This document shows positions 1 through 12,374 of a DNA stretch of 64,000 bases, in pieces. Numbering within the stretch: the first letter of the stretch is position 1; each line of letters starts with the position of its first letter. This DNA is from Raphanus sativus. Taxonomy: Eukaryota > Streptophyta > Magnoliopsida > Brassicales > Brassicaceae. Both the position numbers and the translations under genes were made by a program. The stretch is from contig NW_026615360.1 of the NCBI RefSeq assembly GCF_000801105.2, positions 1-64,000 of the forward strand. Direction: 5' to 3'. The notes beneath the pieces were generated by a model, which saw only the letters and a program-made list of their open reading frames with translations, searched no databases and was not told the DNA's origin.

Positions 1-700
1 CATATATATATGTATATATATTATAATCTTTTTATTATCTAAAAATTGGTTTTGATTAAATTAGTTAAAGTTAAACAAATTTTATGTTGTGGTTTTTATT
101 TATATTATAGTTGGGATGTTACATTATAATGCACTAATGCATGATATATAACTGATGTATGTTTTTTTAAAACAAAACTGCAATATAAATAAAAAGAAGA
201 ACCAGTGTAAAAAAGCAGAAGGGGAAAGATTGTATATATATTCTCTCAGGAACATATATAGTGACAAAGAATCATTCTTACATATATATAGGTACTAAGT
301 CAATGCACCAAGGTCAGCCGTCCCTTCCCTTCAGATGCATTTGTCTCAGCCAATATTCTCTTTGATAATAATCACCGTCCATGGCTAAAAAGAAGTATTC
401 TTACATATATATATATCTAAAAACAACCAAGCTATTGTTTTGTATGTTAAAAAACCAAACGTGAGAAAGATCCCAAGTTGTGTTTTTTCTGTTTCTTATG
501 TACCAAACATGTAAAATGCACAAACTGGGAAAACCATGAAAGTAATCTAGGGACCAACCCTGATTGATATCACCATCATGATCTCTTCATGAACCAGAGT
601 TAAACTTGTAGACGTCATCTCATTGATACCACAATAAAATTGTGTATAGTGTTAGCAACATATGTAATAGCCAACCAGAAATTAAATAAGAAATAAACAT
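1..700. other. AT-rich non-coding stretch
   Basis: No gene recognised. The segment begins with a TA-rich low-complexity run (about 1-30) and has scattered TATATA blocks near 232-290 and 403-416. It probably lies 3' of the minus-strand gene-like locus that follows. Confidence 0.4.
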
Positions 701-709
701 GTAAGAAAG

Positions 710-2035
710 TTGCAGAGAACTGCATTGTTGATTAAAAACAGCTGGATATTACAATTAGCTCTTGCAATAAATATCACAGGAGTTTCAACTGTGGTCAAGT
801 TAGTTGCCTCATCAAGTTCAACTTCCATGACCTGGGTAGGCGTTATGCTAACTGCTCGTATCGATGATGATTTGGCCACTTTCTCCACAGCATTAGTGCT
901 CTGAACTATTGCTGCTTTATCTTTCTTCCGGAAGTGTAATTGTGTCTCTTCTCTCAAACCTCTCAACCAATGACTGTGTCCTCCTGGAAACAGCTTTAAC
1001 TGAAAATATAGCAATTGTTAATAAATTCAGTAGCCATATAATTTTATATGCTACCAAAAGAAAGTAACGACAGAAAACTTTGAATGGTTAACCTCCTCTA
1101 GCAACCTTCACAGAGTCTGACTCTTTGCTACCTCCAGGGGATTGAACGCCTGAACGGCAGAATATTTATGTCAATCACTTGCGAACTGATTGTAGCCTCA
1201 AACCAAGTAACTTGACCGAGTCAACAAAGAAAACTGTGAGGCAATTTAGTTCTGAAAGTAGCTGACTTAGCAACCTATAAGCTAATGCTATTATTTCTCT
1301 GCTGCCTTATTCAACTTTTTCCAAGATTACATTACTTAAAAAACTTCAAACCCAATAGTTTTTAATGGTGATGGATTCGTCTCGCAAAACCGTAGATGAC
1401 GAAATAGATCGATGAAAAAGAAATATTAAACGAAGACAACATAACACAGCCGACAGTCTGAATTGTTTGTGAAAAATAAATAATCTGAATGATAAAAAGT
1501 GAAGTGTGAGAGAGATAAAACCTTTAAACATGGGAAAAGACCTGAAGAAGAAGCCTGGAGCTGCCTTGCACGATCATTGCAGCTTCCCAAAAATGGCTGA
1601 GGCAGACCTTCATTGTTCTTAACTACTCTATCCTCATCTTTGTTCTTCAATTGCCTACAACACATGAATATACATTTTCAATTTATTTTTGCCTAAAACA
1701 CATTCGTAACGTAGCTCAGAAACTAAACTATATAAGCTCCTCTCCATATACAGATAAAGCTTCTACATTTCATATTATGTAAATTAATAAACCAACAGAA
1801 ACAGTGTCATATATTCATCAGTAAACAAAATAGACTCGCCGGAATGATCGAACTCAGATCCGAAAAAGAAATAGAAGAGAGAACTCACGTTGACGTCCAG
1901 GAAGAGCATGTCAACCCACATGAGCTCGCGATATTTCTCGCCTCCCAGAACCGAAGACCGGAGCAGTCTTGCCTCGACGACGGAGGAGCAACGGCTGGAC
2001 TTCAAGTCGGAGGAGAACACCATAGAATGAGACAT
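710..2035 (-). pseudogene. DUF223/RPA-like first exon plus unrecognised exon-like blocks
   Basis: The 5' block (2035-1889, 49 codons from ATG) contains SSVVEARLLR and ELMWVDMLFLDVN, the N-terminal signature of the plant DUF223 OB-fold proteins related to the replication protein A large subunit, which are typical of Helitrons and their derivatives. It ends at a good GTGAGT donor. In the middle, the expected FWEARNI is present but one frame off, so the ORF has passed through two compensating shifts. Further minus-strand blocks with AG/GT borders lie at 1654-1522 (QLKNKDEDRVVKNNEGLPQ), 1149-1093 and 999-about 715 (SITPTQVMEVELDEATNL). I recognise none of these, and their reading phases do not join cleanly. 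Either the exon borders are wrong or the locus is a chimeric relic. Sure of the DUF223 exon, unsure of the rest. Confidence 0.4.
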
Positions 2036-2800
2036 GAAATCAGGATTCAGTTTATCGCTATAGATAGAAATAGAGGATGAGTTCGAGTTCGAGTTGAGAA
2101 GAACTCACATATTTATGAGCCATGAACGACGCATTGATTCACAACGTAGCGGGAGATGGAATTGAATGGATTGTATATGATGTTAAAGCTCGGCCGTTTC
2201 AGCGAGGGGAAGGGAGCGCAAAGGACAAACGCTTCTGCCGCAGAGAAGAAGATCACTATTCAGAGATCTGCGCGAACAGCTAGGGTTAGTGGGCGTCTCA
2301 CACTTCCACGGCCGGACATGTCGACGAAATACAATAGCCCATTAGCAATATTAACTCGAAGCCCAAACGTTAAATGACACGCTGACGTGGAGTTTCCACG
2401 CTGGCGTCCTAGGTGGACACCCTAGGAGAGAAGCAAACCCAATTATATATAAATATAGATTAGTGAGTTGCATCATTTGTATTTTCATAATTTTCATAAT
2501 TTTGCATCATTTGTATTTTCATAATTTCGCAATGTAGTTATGAAAAATAATGTGATACCCAAGTAATAATTCTTGATGCACAAGCATTATTATTAATTAC
2601 GATATATGATATATCTTACTTACTACAATATAGATTGAAAATTTGATACCATATTAAACATATTTAACTCTATAATTAATAGGATATTTCCTAAAAACGG
2701 AGCTGCAATATTCGAACCGATGTATAGGGAATACTATAAAGGGGATACTCTCAAAAATTTTCAGCAGACAAAAACCTAACAGACGATATAATTCTAAAAA
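2036..2800. other. Intergenic region between divergent RPA-like fragments
   Basis: No gene seen. Two short hairpins lie side by side: CGTGGA/TCCACG (2386-2400) and TCCTAGG/CCTAGGA (2407-2427). The rest (2440-2800) is AT-rich. The phrase TTTTCATAATTTTGCATCATTTGTA is nearly repeated around 2470-2530. The region may hold the promoter of the minus-strand locus, but no clear TATA box was assigned. Confidence 0.35.
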
Positions 2801-2809
2801 AATGGTGTG

Positions 2810-4210
2810 ATGGCTGGGCCTTTTGACCAAGTTATTCTCTTGAAACCTTCGAAAACACCGTGGAAAATTAGATTTACAATCATTCGTCTATGGAGACAGT
2901 ACATATTGTCTCTGAGTTTTTATTGCTTACATAATGAAACGGTTAGGCAGAAATGTGTTAATATGTTTATAATTTGTTGATTTTTTAGGGTGATAAAATT
3001 CATGCGACTGTTAAAAGGGACTTGGTTCCTCGGTTTGGAGCATACCTCGAAGAAGGCGATACGAAGATTATGATTAACTTTTCAGATTCACGATCATCTG
3101 GCTCATAGCGTACAACAAAACATCCTTATAAAATTGAGTTCGTAACCAGGACAAGCATTCATTTTTGTGACGATTTGTCATTCAGATTGACATGTTTACA
3201 GCCTGTCAATTTTTGAGAAATTTTGGATGGTAGACAAAGTCCTGAATATTTGGTTGGTAAGTGTTCATAATATTGTTTTCTGTTTATATCGTTGGATTCC
3301 TATTTAACGAGTCAGTATGTAAATTTTACTTTCAACTGATTATGTAGATATCATCGGTCATGTTGTGGAGGTTAGTCATCTCGATATCGTGTCTCTTAAT
3401 GGAAAGGACACAGAAAAATATTTCATTTAAGAAATGAAGAGTAAGTTATACCTTTTTTCGCCCGTTTGCTTTAATATCTATTTGTGTATAATACCAACTA
3501 TATGTATTTTTATATAATTACCACCAATGTTATTTAATTTTTTTTCCTCAGAAATGTTAGACTTCCAGTGGTTGTATGGGGAAAGGTTGCACTAGAATTA
3601 GGCGAATCTTTTCATCTTCTTATAGATAAAACTCTAATTTTTGTAATGAGGTTTGGGAAGATCGAAGTATGGCAAGGTAAACGTGTGAATTTTCTTTATA
3701 TCATATTTCTCTAATCAAAATTAATATTAAATTCTTTTACATTTGACGCTTTATTTTGAACAGATGAGCGAAGTGTATGCAATGCACACAATGTGTCCTC
3801 TATTGCCCTTAATCCCTCTATGAATGACGTAGAAAATTTCATAGCATTGTAAGTTTGTATAGTGTAAATAGAGATCTCATCCTGTATCGGCTCTGATAAA
3901 CTATGGTGCATCTTTTTATTGTTCAGGTTACCCAAAGTTAATATGTCAACGGCATTCAGGTTACCCAAAGTTAATATGACAATGTAGCTTCTTGGTGCAG
4001 TGTAGGTTCTTTCTCTTACATCTTCTCAGTTCTTTCGTCAATTCTAGGTCGCTTGTTGTTATTTGGTGTTCTTGGGTGCATATTCCTTTTATCCTGAACT
4101 TGACTTCCTGTTGCTTGCCTTGTGTCCCAATATGGCTATCGTTAGACCATAGTCACAAATGGACCGTGTTTACTATCTGAAACTTTACCTGGACAAACTG
4201 GCAGCTACTA
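2810..4210 (+). pseudogene. RPA1-like (DUF223 / OB-fold) pseudogene, N-terminal half
   Basis: Spliced relic of a Helitron-type replication protein A 70-kDa-like gene (single-strand DNA binding by OB-folds). Exon 1 from ATG 2810 reads MAGPFDQVILLKPSKTPWKI, the standard opening of the family. Exon 2 after TTTTAG at about 2988 reads GDKIHATVKRDLVPRFGAY and INFS, then RTTKHPYKIEFVTRTSIHF and EILDGRQSPEYLV. Later blocks read IIGHVVEVSHLDIVSLNGKD (about 3350), VRLPVVVWGKVALELGESF (about 3556) and SVCNAHNVSSIALNPSMND (about 3772). Nonsense codons interrupt it: TAG where GSYRTT is expected, TGA in NF-EIL, and TAA before EMK. A 24-bp phrase is duplicated at 3926 and 3957. The C-terminal zinc-binding domain is missing here. 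No Helitron end was located for this copy. Confidence 0.7.
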
Positions 4211-5187
4211 CGGTAGATGATCTATTGGAAAATGTATCGGATGAGGATGAATAGTTGGAAAATGAACAGGAATAAGTCACAAGATCAAAAAATGGACCAT
4301 GGTGGGGGTAATGGTTCGTGGTCGGAAAATGAAAACGGTTGACCTGAGGGAAAATGAAATGGTCGACCCGATAAAGATGTAAATGGGTGACCTAGGGAAA
4401 TGCCGTAAGGGCGAGAAAGAGTTCAAAGAGTGAATATGAAGATCCAGATATGGTCTCTCGGCAAGAAGAACATTATGTCCGAACAATTGGATGATGGATG
4501 AGAAAGAAGTCTAAAGCCCAAAAAGAATTTGGAAACCCAAAATATGACCCACTTGTTTATTCAATTGGCCCATTCACAAGATCAAAAGATAAAGCCTTAA
4601 AAGAAGTTGTTGGACTCTTAATCAAGTTTGTCCAAGCATAATAAAAAGGATGGGCATATTGCTTATTTAATCTCACGGGTTACCAAGAATTAGAGTATTA
4701 TTGTTTTCTTACATAACCCTTTAGGATTAGGTTAGGTCGAGTTCTAACCTATTCATAGTTTATGTTTTTCTTTTTTAGTTTAGGGTTAGGGCTTTAAGGT
4801 CGGTTTAGAGTTTTCTTTAAATACTTGTCATGTAACGTTTTTCAAGGAACTGTTAATAAAATAAGCTTTTGCAAACCAGAGTCTCTCTTGAGCAACTCTC
4901 TTCTTGTTCATCTTTGAGCATCCATATTTTGATCACCATGTAGTTAACTTTACTGCTTATGTGAATATGACCAGGAGCCGTCCTATACAAAATTACACTT
5001 GCAGTGTGTTGGAGTTAAACAACTCAAGGATTACCTATTGTCCTTGTGTAAAGAAACCACCCATCATTCAAGTGCTAGTAGCCTTGAATCCATCAAAACA
5101 TATCGATAAAACCCTGCAACACATGAGTTCTAGTAGTCTCGTGTCTGTCCCGTCATCTTCAAGAAATCCGGACTACTAAATCTGTCA
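4211..5187. other. Unassigned repetitive-looking DNA
   Basis: No gene recognised. 4735-4800 holds scattered telomere-like phrases (TTTAGGGTTAGGG), too few and degenerate to be a telomere array. The stretch 4640-4900, with AATACTTGTCATGTAAC and AATAAAATAAGC, has the look of an LTR R/U5 region, but no partner copy exists in the window. The open frame at 4904-5179 has no recognised motif. Confidence 0.3.
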
Positions 5188-6084
5188 AAGGTTGCATCAT
5201 ATCCTCATATGGTCATTTTTTCTGTTGTGGTATTTCCATTGAGGTTCTTGTTTAGCTTTAGGAGTTTGGTTGCTCTGTCCCTTGGTTTGCAACTATGTGA
5301 GACATGAAGGCTCTGATTTGTCTTTTGCTTCATGTTGGTGAAAAGGTTGTTGTTTAGGCTTGTTCCCCTCATTATGCTAGATATCTAGAAGTTAGACCTT
5401 ATGTTCCTCAGTTTGGTTGTGTGTTTATCATGCGTTTTTGGTTGGTGTTTGCTCTGTGGTCTTTCCTAGATTTGTGTATCTGTCTCTTGTAAGCATCTAA
5501 CTGTCATTGGATTCAATGACTTGGAAGTCGTCATTTTCTTTATTGTTATTCTTGATTTTTGTAACGCCCCGACCGCCCACGGCTAATGGGCCACCCACGC
5601 CCGCTCTCTCGGCCCGTGGGCCCCATCCCGTCCGACGGTCGGTCGTTAATTTTTCAAGGCTCGAAATCATTATTTACTGACCCTGCAATCACCACCCGAC
5701 CTTCCCCCGTGCTTTGGCCTCACTTACACGGTATCGCGAATCACTTCCCGATAGGTCACCCATCCTTTCACTACTCCAGCCCAAGCACGCTTAACTCTGG
5801 AGTTCTAAACGGATGTGTGACGGAAAAGGTAAGTCAACTTTGGTGATATAGGTAGCCAAATCAATTCTCTTAAGCCTTTTCACATATCACAACTCGGGAT
5901 GTTACAATTTTGTTTTTTTTTGGTTTTATTTTTGTTCTTTGTGGATTATATCTTTCCTATTTTAGGTTTAAGTTTTCGAGGATATTTAGATTTTTCACCA
6001 ATCTTATTTCTAGACATTTTCCGTTCTTGGTACAGTCCTGTTTTCCGCTTTTCGATCTTCGTAAAACTCTTATTAGTATTAATA
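5188..6084 (+). repeat. Copia 5' LTR, first part (interrupted by Cassandra solo LTR)
   Basis: Matches 22925-23461 in order and orientation, for example the phrases TCCTCATATGG, TGTGTGTTTATCATGCG and TCTAGACATTTTCCG. The 3' copy is continuous with LTR sequence beyond 23462, so this T/G-rich segment is part of the LTR and not a separate repeat. On its own it could be mistaken for a LINE 3' untranslated region. It ends at A6084, where the Helitron begins. Confidence 0.75.
5560..5906 (-). mobile_element. Solo LTR of a Cassandra-type TRIM carrying 5S rRNA-like sequence
   Basis: A 347-bp segment beginning TGTAACGCC and ending GATGTTACA, flanked by perfect 5-bp duplications ATTTT (5555-5559 and 5907-5911). 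The minus strand of 5751-5809 is clearly 5S rRNA-like: GGATGGGTGACC, then (read backwards) GCGTGCTTGGGC and AGTTAAGCGTGC, the internal control region bound by TFIIIA/Pol III. Cassandra elements are terminal-repeat retrotransposons in miniature whose LTRs carry 5S sequence. Only one LTR is present, so this is the product of LTR-LTR recombination. The other copia LTR (about 23285) has the undisturbed site. Confidence 0.88.
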
Positions 6085-6884
6085 TCTATCTATCTATCTA
6101 TATAAATAAAGTTGGTTTGTGCGGCTGTTCCTGCGTCCACGTCACTCTATTGGGTTTTCTCTCTCTATTTGATGTGGGCTTCAATAACATTTATGTCTTG
6201 CAACATTCAATCGATCTCTTCGTTTCCCCACAGTGAACGCATGAGACTTCATCTATAAATGGGAAGAGAATTCACTGAGTAGTCTATTTCTAGGGTTCAT
6301 GCTCAATAACCTCTGTTAAACCGGAGGGAGTGTTATTGGATTCACGGTCACTTTCTGGTGGAAGCTGCCTTTAGTGTTGAATCATCGGGATTTCACTCAC
6401 TATTCAATTACAAAGTGGTGTCCTCTCTCTGCCTTCTTGTGCGAGTAGCGATCGTGGTCTCAGCTTTCTGTTGCACACGGTTACCACTTCTTAACCAGTC
6501 TCAGGTTTATTTCTCTCCTCAGTGAATCTGTCTCCTTTATCTTCTATTTATGGCTTAGATACCAAAATTTGCAAAAGCTTCCAAGGCGAGAGGAAGTTCT
6601 AAGAAGATGACTGAAGGAAGAAAGTCAAAGGATTTAGTCATCTAGGCGCAACACTAGATCTTTTCACTTCTCAAATCTGACTGTATACTGTTTTGATAAA
6701 TGAATCGTTGCTAAGTGGGTTTGGTTTTCCGAATATTTTAGGAGAGCTTTGCTTGAAATCACTTAACCGTTTTGAATACCGTTTTGAAATCACTTAACCG
6801 TTGCTGACTGTATACTGTTTGCCCACATGGCTTTTCAAACTCTGTTTATCTTTAATATATGTAGAGAGATCAAAGAAATATTGA

Positions 6885-8390
6885 GGCTGGTCAAGAAATA
6901 CAGACAATCCAGTGGATTATGGCGAACATACGGATTGACTGGTAAGTTTAATCATTTATATCTCCAAAACTCTGATCTTAATAGGTGACTCTAATGTTAT
7001 TTATATTAAGTTCTAATTCCTTATATTCACCACACTGCAGTGGACCAACAGTTTGCGACAGTGTGTTTGATGGTCTCGCCACCCTCATACATAAAATTGG
7101 TTATTGCAAGGGTTGAGCCTCAGGTCGTCGTAGCGTCCAACGTGAATCCTAAGCTGGCAGAGGAGGTATTGGCATCTCGAAGAAACAAGGTTCTGTTATT
7201 CAAATCTGCTTTTTGATATCTTACAGAGTCAGTTTTTTTTTCAACCTAACAGGACGTCTCTTCCTAAAAGCAACATCAGGAACACATTCTTCTTTGACAA
7301 AGAATCTGGCCATAGACCAGACCATATTTGAAGCGTAAAGAATGACTTCTTAAACATTTTCAGTACACACCTATTCTTCCCTGATATCCACTCTCTTTAG
7401 CATTGCATTGAACAAGAATTGTGCCTTGGATGTGGCCAGGTGCTACTAAGTATCAAGATGTTCATAAAATAAAAATTGTGTCAGTATCAGAGCTTAATGC
7501 ATATGTCCTCATATCTAACCCACAAATGTTAGCTTAGACTTTGAACCTCCTCTATTATTGAATCATATGTACTCTCTTAAATGGTTTTGAACTATTGGTC
7601 TGACAGTCTGTGGGGGTCCTCTGCACTGGGGAAGTTGATAGTATTGAAACTTCGAAGGGTTGGTGCTACACACCTTCTCCAAATGATGTACGAAGCTCAA
7701 TGTGGATTTTCTTCATTTACATGTGGTTCTTGCCAAAATGAAAACGCAGTTGGGGTTCTTAGGTGATTCATCCTAAACTCAACTTCTCAGATTTTTAAAT
7801 AGTTAATGTAAAAGAGCATTTAACCCACCACTACTAAAAAAATTCCATGATGTCACTAATGCAGGTACAGTGTCCAGTTAACAGTTTCAGATGGCTTAGA
7901 GTCGGTTCTCTTTGTGGCATTTGATGGTACGATGAGTAATCTTATCAATGCACGTGCTGCAGAGGTTGCACAGCTTATGGTAGCAACAACAATCACTACC
8001 TTTAAATCATGAGTCATGTCACTAATAGAGTAATAGACACGAATACCTAAATGGTTTTGACGTATAGGACCCAGGTGTTGAGGACCCGACGAAAGATCTC
8101 CCCCACAGTGCATAGAATATGTTCTGCGTTAACTCTTTCTGGTATTTAGACTGTTATTTTGTTTATTCGCAGAGGGGAGATAACAACCCCGAAGATAATG
8201 TGTCTGGAACTAAAGAAGTGATTACTAAGCCCTCCAATAATGTAACCAAAGTACCTGCTGCTGCCTCTGGTGGGATGGCTGCCTTGCGGTGATACACAGC
8301 GAGCTACTGCTTCTAACAGCGAACTTCCCTCATGAACGTATTGCTTGTGAAGACACTGATGAGGATGCACAACTCCAGTATGATAGGTGC
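6885..8390 (+). pseudogene. RPA1-like pseudogene, C-terminal half (DUF223 end and Rep_fac-A_C zinc domain)
   Basis: Relic of the RPA-large-subunit-like gene that plant Helitrons carry. Recognisable blocks are VVVASNVNPKLAEEVLA (about 7117), GRLFLKATSGTH (about 7251, then a shift within FFDKESG), GEVDSIETSKGWCY (about 7625) and CGFSSFTCGSCQNENAVGVLR (about 7701-7764). Then comes an intron, and exon 7865-7979 encodes YSVQLTVSDGLESVLFVAF and INARAAEVAQLM. The zinc-ribbon half with FTCGSC and the following strand-rich part identify the replication factor A C-terminal domain. The first cysteine pair is lost by frameshift, and stops occur between blocks. The tail near 8170 (NNPED-like) was probably followed by a stop before the LTR element at 8417. 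Confidence 0.7.
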
Positions 8391-8416
8391 ACCGGGAAAA
8401 AGCTGATGGAAAAAGC

Positions 8417-9276
8417 TGATGGAACCGTATTTTATAAACTATGGATTACTGAATATTGTAAATAATAAAAATGATAAAATGATACCAAAGAGTAAGAAAA
8501 TGATGATACAACTGCAGAGGCGATATATTATCTCATTCTTTAACTCAAAATACATCTTGTAGTGCGACAGTTCGATAACGTAATGAGTTCCAGGATATAA
8601 CTGCAAACAATCATCTGAATTTGCGTCATTCTATCAGAAACCTGGTGAAACTAGTTTTGTGTTGTACTCTCAGACACAATATATAATAAAATAAAAACCT
8701 CACTATTGAACATAGAGGAATTGTATTTGTTGTTGGTTTTCAAGTGTGTCTCTCTGTATTTTTCTAAATGGCTCACAAGCCTTTATATGGAAAATACAAA
8801 ACATCACATGATGCTTTTGAGAAGCCATAACATACAAGAGAGTAATGAAGTCTTAAAGTCAAAGAAAATCAATGCTGTCATTAAGAAAATTTAATTCATT
8901 TTGACTCAATTTTTAATGACTTAGCAATAAGAAATATATTATATATTTGACCAAATCAAACATAAATAATATTTCTTTTAATTTGGGTTTGCATTTTATG
9001 TTTATACAAATATAAAGATAGTCATGAATAAGTAATGGACATAATATCCAATTAACAAATTCAAACCCAAATATACAATATATGACATTTGCTAATTTTT
9101 AATATTTAGCCAAACACATTTTGGACTTCCATTTCTCATTCAAAACCAACTCTGATTTTGACATACGAGTACACTACTTCATAGTGTCAAACATTCGATT
9201 ATTCCGACGAACGTCTTCGTCCCAAAACATACCGGAAAATGGTCTTAAACCATTTCGTCAAAAACGAGTTCCAACA
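8417..9276 (-). repeat. LTR (3' LTR in minus orientation) of nested element
   Basis: 860 bp, aligned along its length with 11524-12369. Diagnostic shared phrases are ACAACTGCAGAGGCG, ACATCACATGATG and CGAGTTCCAACA. A stretch of about 15 bp (TGTGTCTCTCTGTAT region, 8745-8760) is present here but missing from the other copy. Confidence 0.85.
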
Positions 9277-11523
9277 ATCCCACACATTAATAAAAATGAC
9301 TCTAGACACTAGACGACTCAAGAGACTTGACTTCCTAGAAAACATTCGATCTAAGGACTTTTGAGAGTACAAACGAGAAATCTACTGCATGATGAGTTGG
9401 TAGCAATTTTTCAGCCTTGAACCAGTTATTGTTAATAGCTATCGGATTTACTCGGCCAGGAGGTGGCCATGATGTCTTGAACTTCCCGGGCTTTGGTGTA
9501 AACCTAGACAATAGCCAAAACACAGTTTCATTCTCTCACAAAACCAATTTCTCTATTGTGTTCATTTTGGCCGTGAACATTCCTAGTAATCATGAGTGAA
9601 TTTAGAGAATATAGCCTTTTTATTCTCCTAGAAACGGCTTCATTTGACACTCACAAGGTGATTTGCCATTAGCTTTGTTTAGAGAAATATCATGTATTAC
9701 TCCATTCATATCTCAAAACAATTGGCACAAATCATTAAAAGCAAATGTTTATCCTCTATTCCTTACATGTAACACTGTTTAATCATCATAGGAACTGGGT
9801 ATAGACCGAAGTCTTACAGTGCTTTGGGCAGATTTAGTTTGACTTAGTTGTCTCCTTGAACTTATTTCTTGAGATCTCCAATCTGATAAGTAGAGTTACC
9901 GCCAAACATCATCTTAGTTCATAGGCTAAACCCATTCCTCTCGATGATATTACAATTTGATCTCATGACACACCTTTAGTAACAGGATCCTAGGTTGTCA
10001 TCACAGTGAACATAATCTCTTGAGATTAGTCGAGATCAATTGTTTAATGATTTTTGTCATCTTTTTTTTTCTCAAGATACAATTAACCATTATACACAAA
10101 ACTCAGTGTATGACACTAGTTTTTTTTCTTCTTTAAAATCATAGTTTGATAACTATCACTAAGCTCATTTGGCCTCTTTGTCAATGATTTTATATGGTAA
10201 GCAAAGCTTCCTCCACATTTCTTGAGATAGCTCAAAACCATGCATATTTACATTTAATATCTCTTAACAGTTTAGAAAGTTAATCTACAACTCCTTTAGA
10301 TATAAATGATTAATAAAAACAATTTCGAAAATTGTTACAATTTCCTTTAGAATGTATTTCATTCTCGGAAAATCACATTTTGGATACAACTATTTTAATA
10401 GTTCTCTCAAGTTGATTTACAAATCCAACTTGTATATATTTTGATTTTTTTTTTCAAAATATATTTTTGCTTTATAGCAAATATACATATCATTATATGA
10501 TATTATTTGTACCATCAAAACCACCATTTTCTATGGTTATTCTCAAATATATTGACTTTAGAAACTACAATATACATGTCAGATTCAGTCATATTGGTCT
10601 GAAAATTCTCATTGGTTTTGCATGGTCAACATTTTTGAAATGTGCATTTAAGCATTGACGAAATACAAATGTTTTGATCAATATCAACAAACATTTTATT
10701 TCTTATGGCAAATGATTTATATGTGGCAGACTTTCCCAAATTTTATTTGGGGCGTCGACTTACGAAATCTATTTCCCTCCATACAATTTGATCTCAAAAG
10801 ATCAAAATGTTGTTTATAAATATGGTTTCACCATATTTTTGAAACTTTTAATCATTTTTTCTTTTCTCATGATCAAGCACTTAATAATCAAATTAAGCTG
10901 TTCCAAAAAATCTGAAATCACAAAATGAAAACGTTAATCACATTCTTGATAATTAAAGCAAACCAGCGCCATTAACCACGTCAAAGAAATATAATATTTG
11001 GACTAATATTAAAAATGATTGTTACCACTCTATCTATCTATTAACTATTTTTAAAATTAAGAGTAGACAAACCCATTCCAAAAACGTTACCAAAGACGTT
11101 GGGAAAATGATTTTCACTGTCACCATCGAAAGATGAAATCTGTTCTTATGAAACCATAAAATATCAAATTCATTAGTCCAAAAATATTTATTATTTTAAT
11201 TTTAATGAATCTAAACACACAAATCTCAAATAATCTGAAACTAATTGTTTCAAAAAATCAGAAGATTTTGTTTTCCATCACCCTGAATTCTTTAATTCCT
11301 GTTTTTATAACAAAACACTTCACAAAATAATCAGTTTTGTTAGTATAAAAACAAAAAAATTATAGAATCAAGATTGTAAAAAGATTATTTTGAAATAATC
11401 CTATAGATCCGACTCCGACATCTTTTCCCAAAGATCAATCAATCTGTTCTTACAAAAAACATAATTTTTACAATAATCACTCCGGTTAGTGCAAAGCAAT
11501 AAACAGATATTTTGAGTTAAGAC

Positions 11524-12369
11524 TGATGAAATCGTATTTTACAAACTACGGATTACTGAATATTGTAAAGAATAAAAATGATAAAATTATACCAAAGAGT
11601 AAGAAAAGGATGATACAACTGCAGAGGCGAAATATTATCTCTTTCCTTAACTCAAAATACATCCCGTAGTGCGACATTTCGATAACGTAATGAGTCCCAG
11701 GATACACTGCAAACAATCTACTGAATTTGCGTCACTCTATCAGAAGTCTGTCGAAACTAGTTTTGTATTGTACTCTCAGACACAATATATAATAAAATAA
11801 AAACCTCACTATTGAACATGGACAAATTGTATTTGTTGTTGGTTTTCAAGTTTCTAAATGGCTCACAAGCCTTTATATAGAAAATACAAAACATCACATG
11901 ATGTTTTTGAAAAGCCATAACATACAAGAGAATAATGGAGTCTTAAAGTAAAAAAAAAAAATCAATGCTGTAATTAAAAAAATTTAATTCCTTTTGACTC
12001 AATTTTTAATGACTTAGCAATAAGAAATATATTATATATTTGACCAAATCAAACATAAATAATATTTCCTTTAATTTGGGTTTGCATTTTATGTTTATAC
12101 AAACATAAAGATAGTCATGAATAAGTAATGTACATAATATCCAATTAACAAATTCAAACCGAAATATCCAATATATGACATTTGCTAATTTTTAATATTT
12201 AGCCAAACTCATTTTGGACTTCCATTTCTTATTCAAAACCAACTCTGGTTTTGACATATGAGTACACTACTTCATAGATTCAAACATTCGGTTATTTCGA
12301 TGAACGTCTTCGTCTCGAAACATACCGGAAAATGGTCTTAAACCATTTTGTCAAAAACGAGTTCCAACA
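11524..12369 (-). repeat. LTR (5' LTR in minus orientation) of nested element
   Basis: 846 bp partner of 8417-9276. It is slightly diverged, with scattered substitutions and small indels, including an expanded A-run near 11948-11960. It is followed by the second AAAGC target duplication. Confidence 0.85.
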
Positions 12370-12374
12370 AAAGC

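Larger units (their letters stand above)
8417..12369 (-). mobile_element. Non-coding LTR retrotransposon nested in the Helitron
   Basis: Two direct repeats of about 850 bp bound it, with perfect 5-bp duplications AAAGC (8412-8416 and 12370-12374). Read on the minus strand, the LTRs run from TGTTGGAACTCG to CATCA. A short purine-rich tract (AATGTGTGGGAT) lies just inside the minus-strand 3' LTR (9277-9288), so minus is the likely orientation; the primer site was not identified. The 2.25-kb interior (9277-11523) has no gag or pol motif in either strand, only short chance ORFs. It must have moved using proteins of another element. Confidence 0.85.

Noticed and set aside
4735..4800. Interstitial telomere array
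   Set aside because: Only two or three degenerate TTTAGGG units; chance or relic.
5751..5809. 5S rRNA gene on the minus strand
   Set aside because: Only part of the 5S sequence is present, it is degenerate, and it sits within a TG...CA unit with a TSD, so it is a Cassandra LTR and not a rRNA gene.
5188..6084. Independent LINE 3' UTR repeat shared with 22925-23461
   Set aside because: Both copies have the same left and right limits and are continuous with the copia LTR at 23462 and 14123, so the segment belongs to the LTR.
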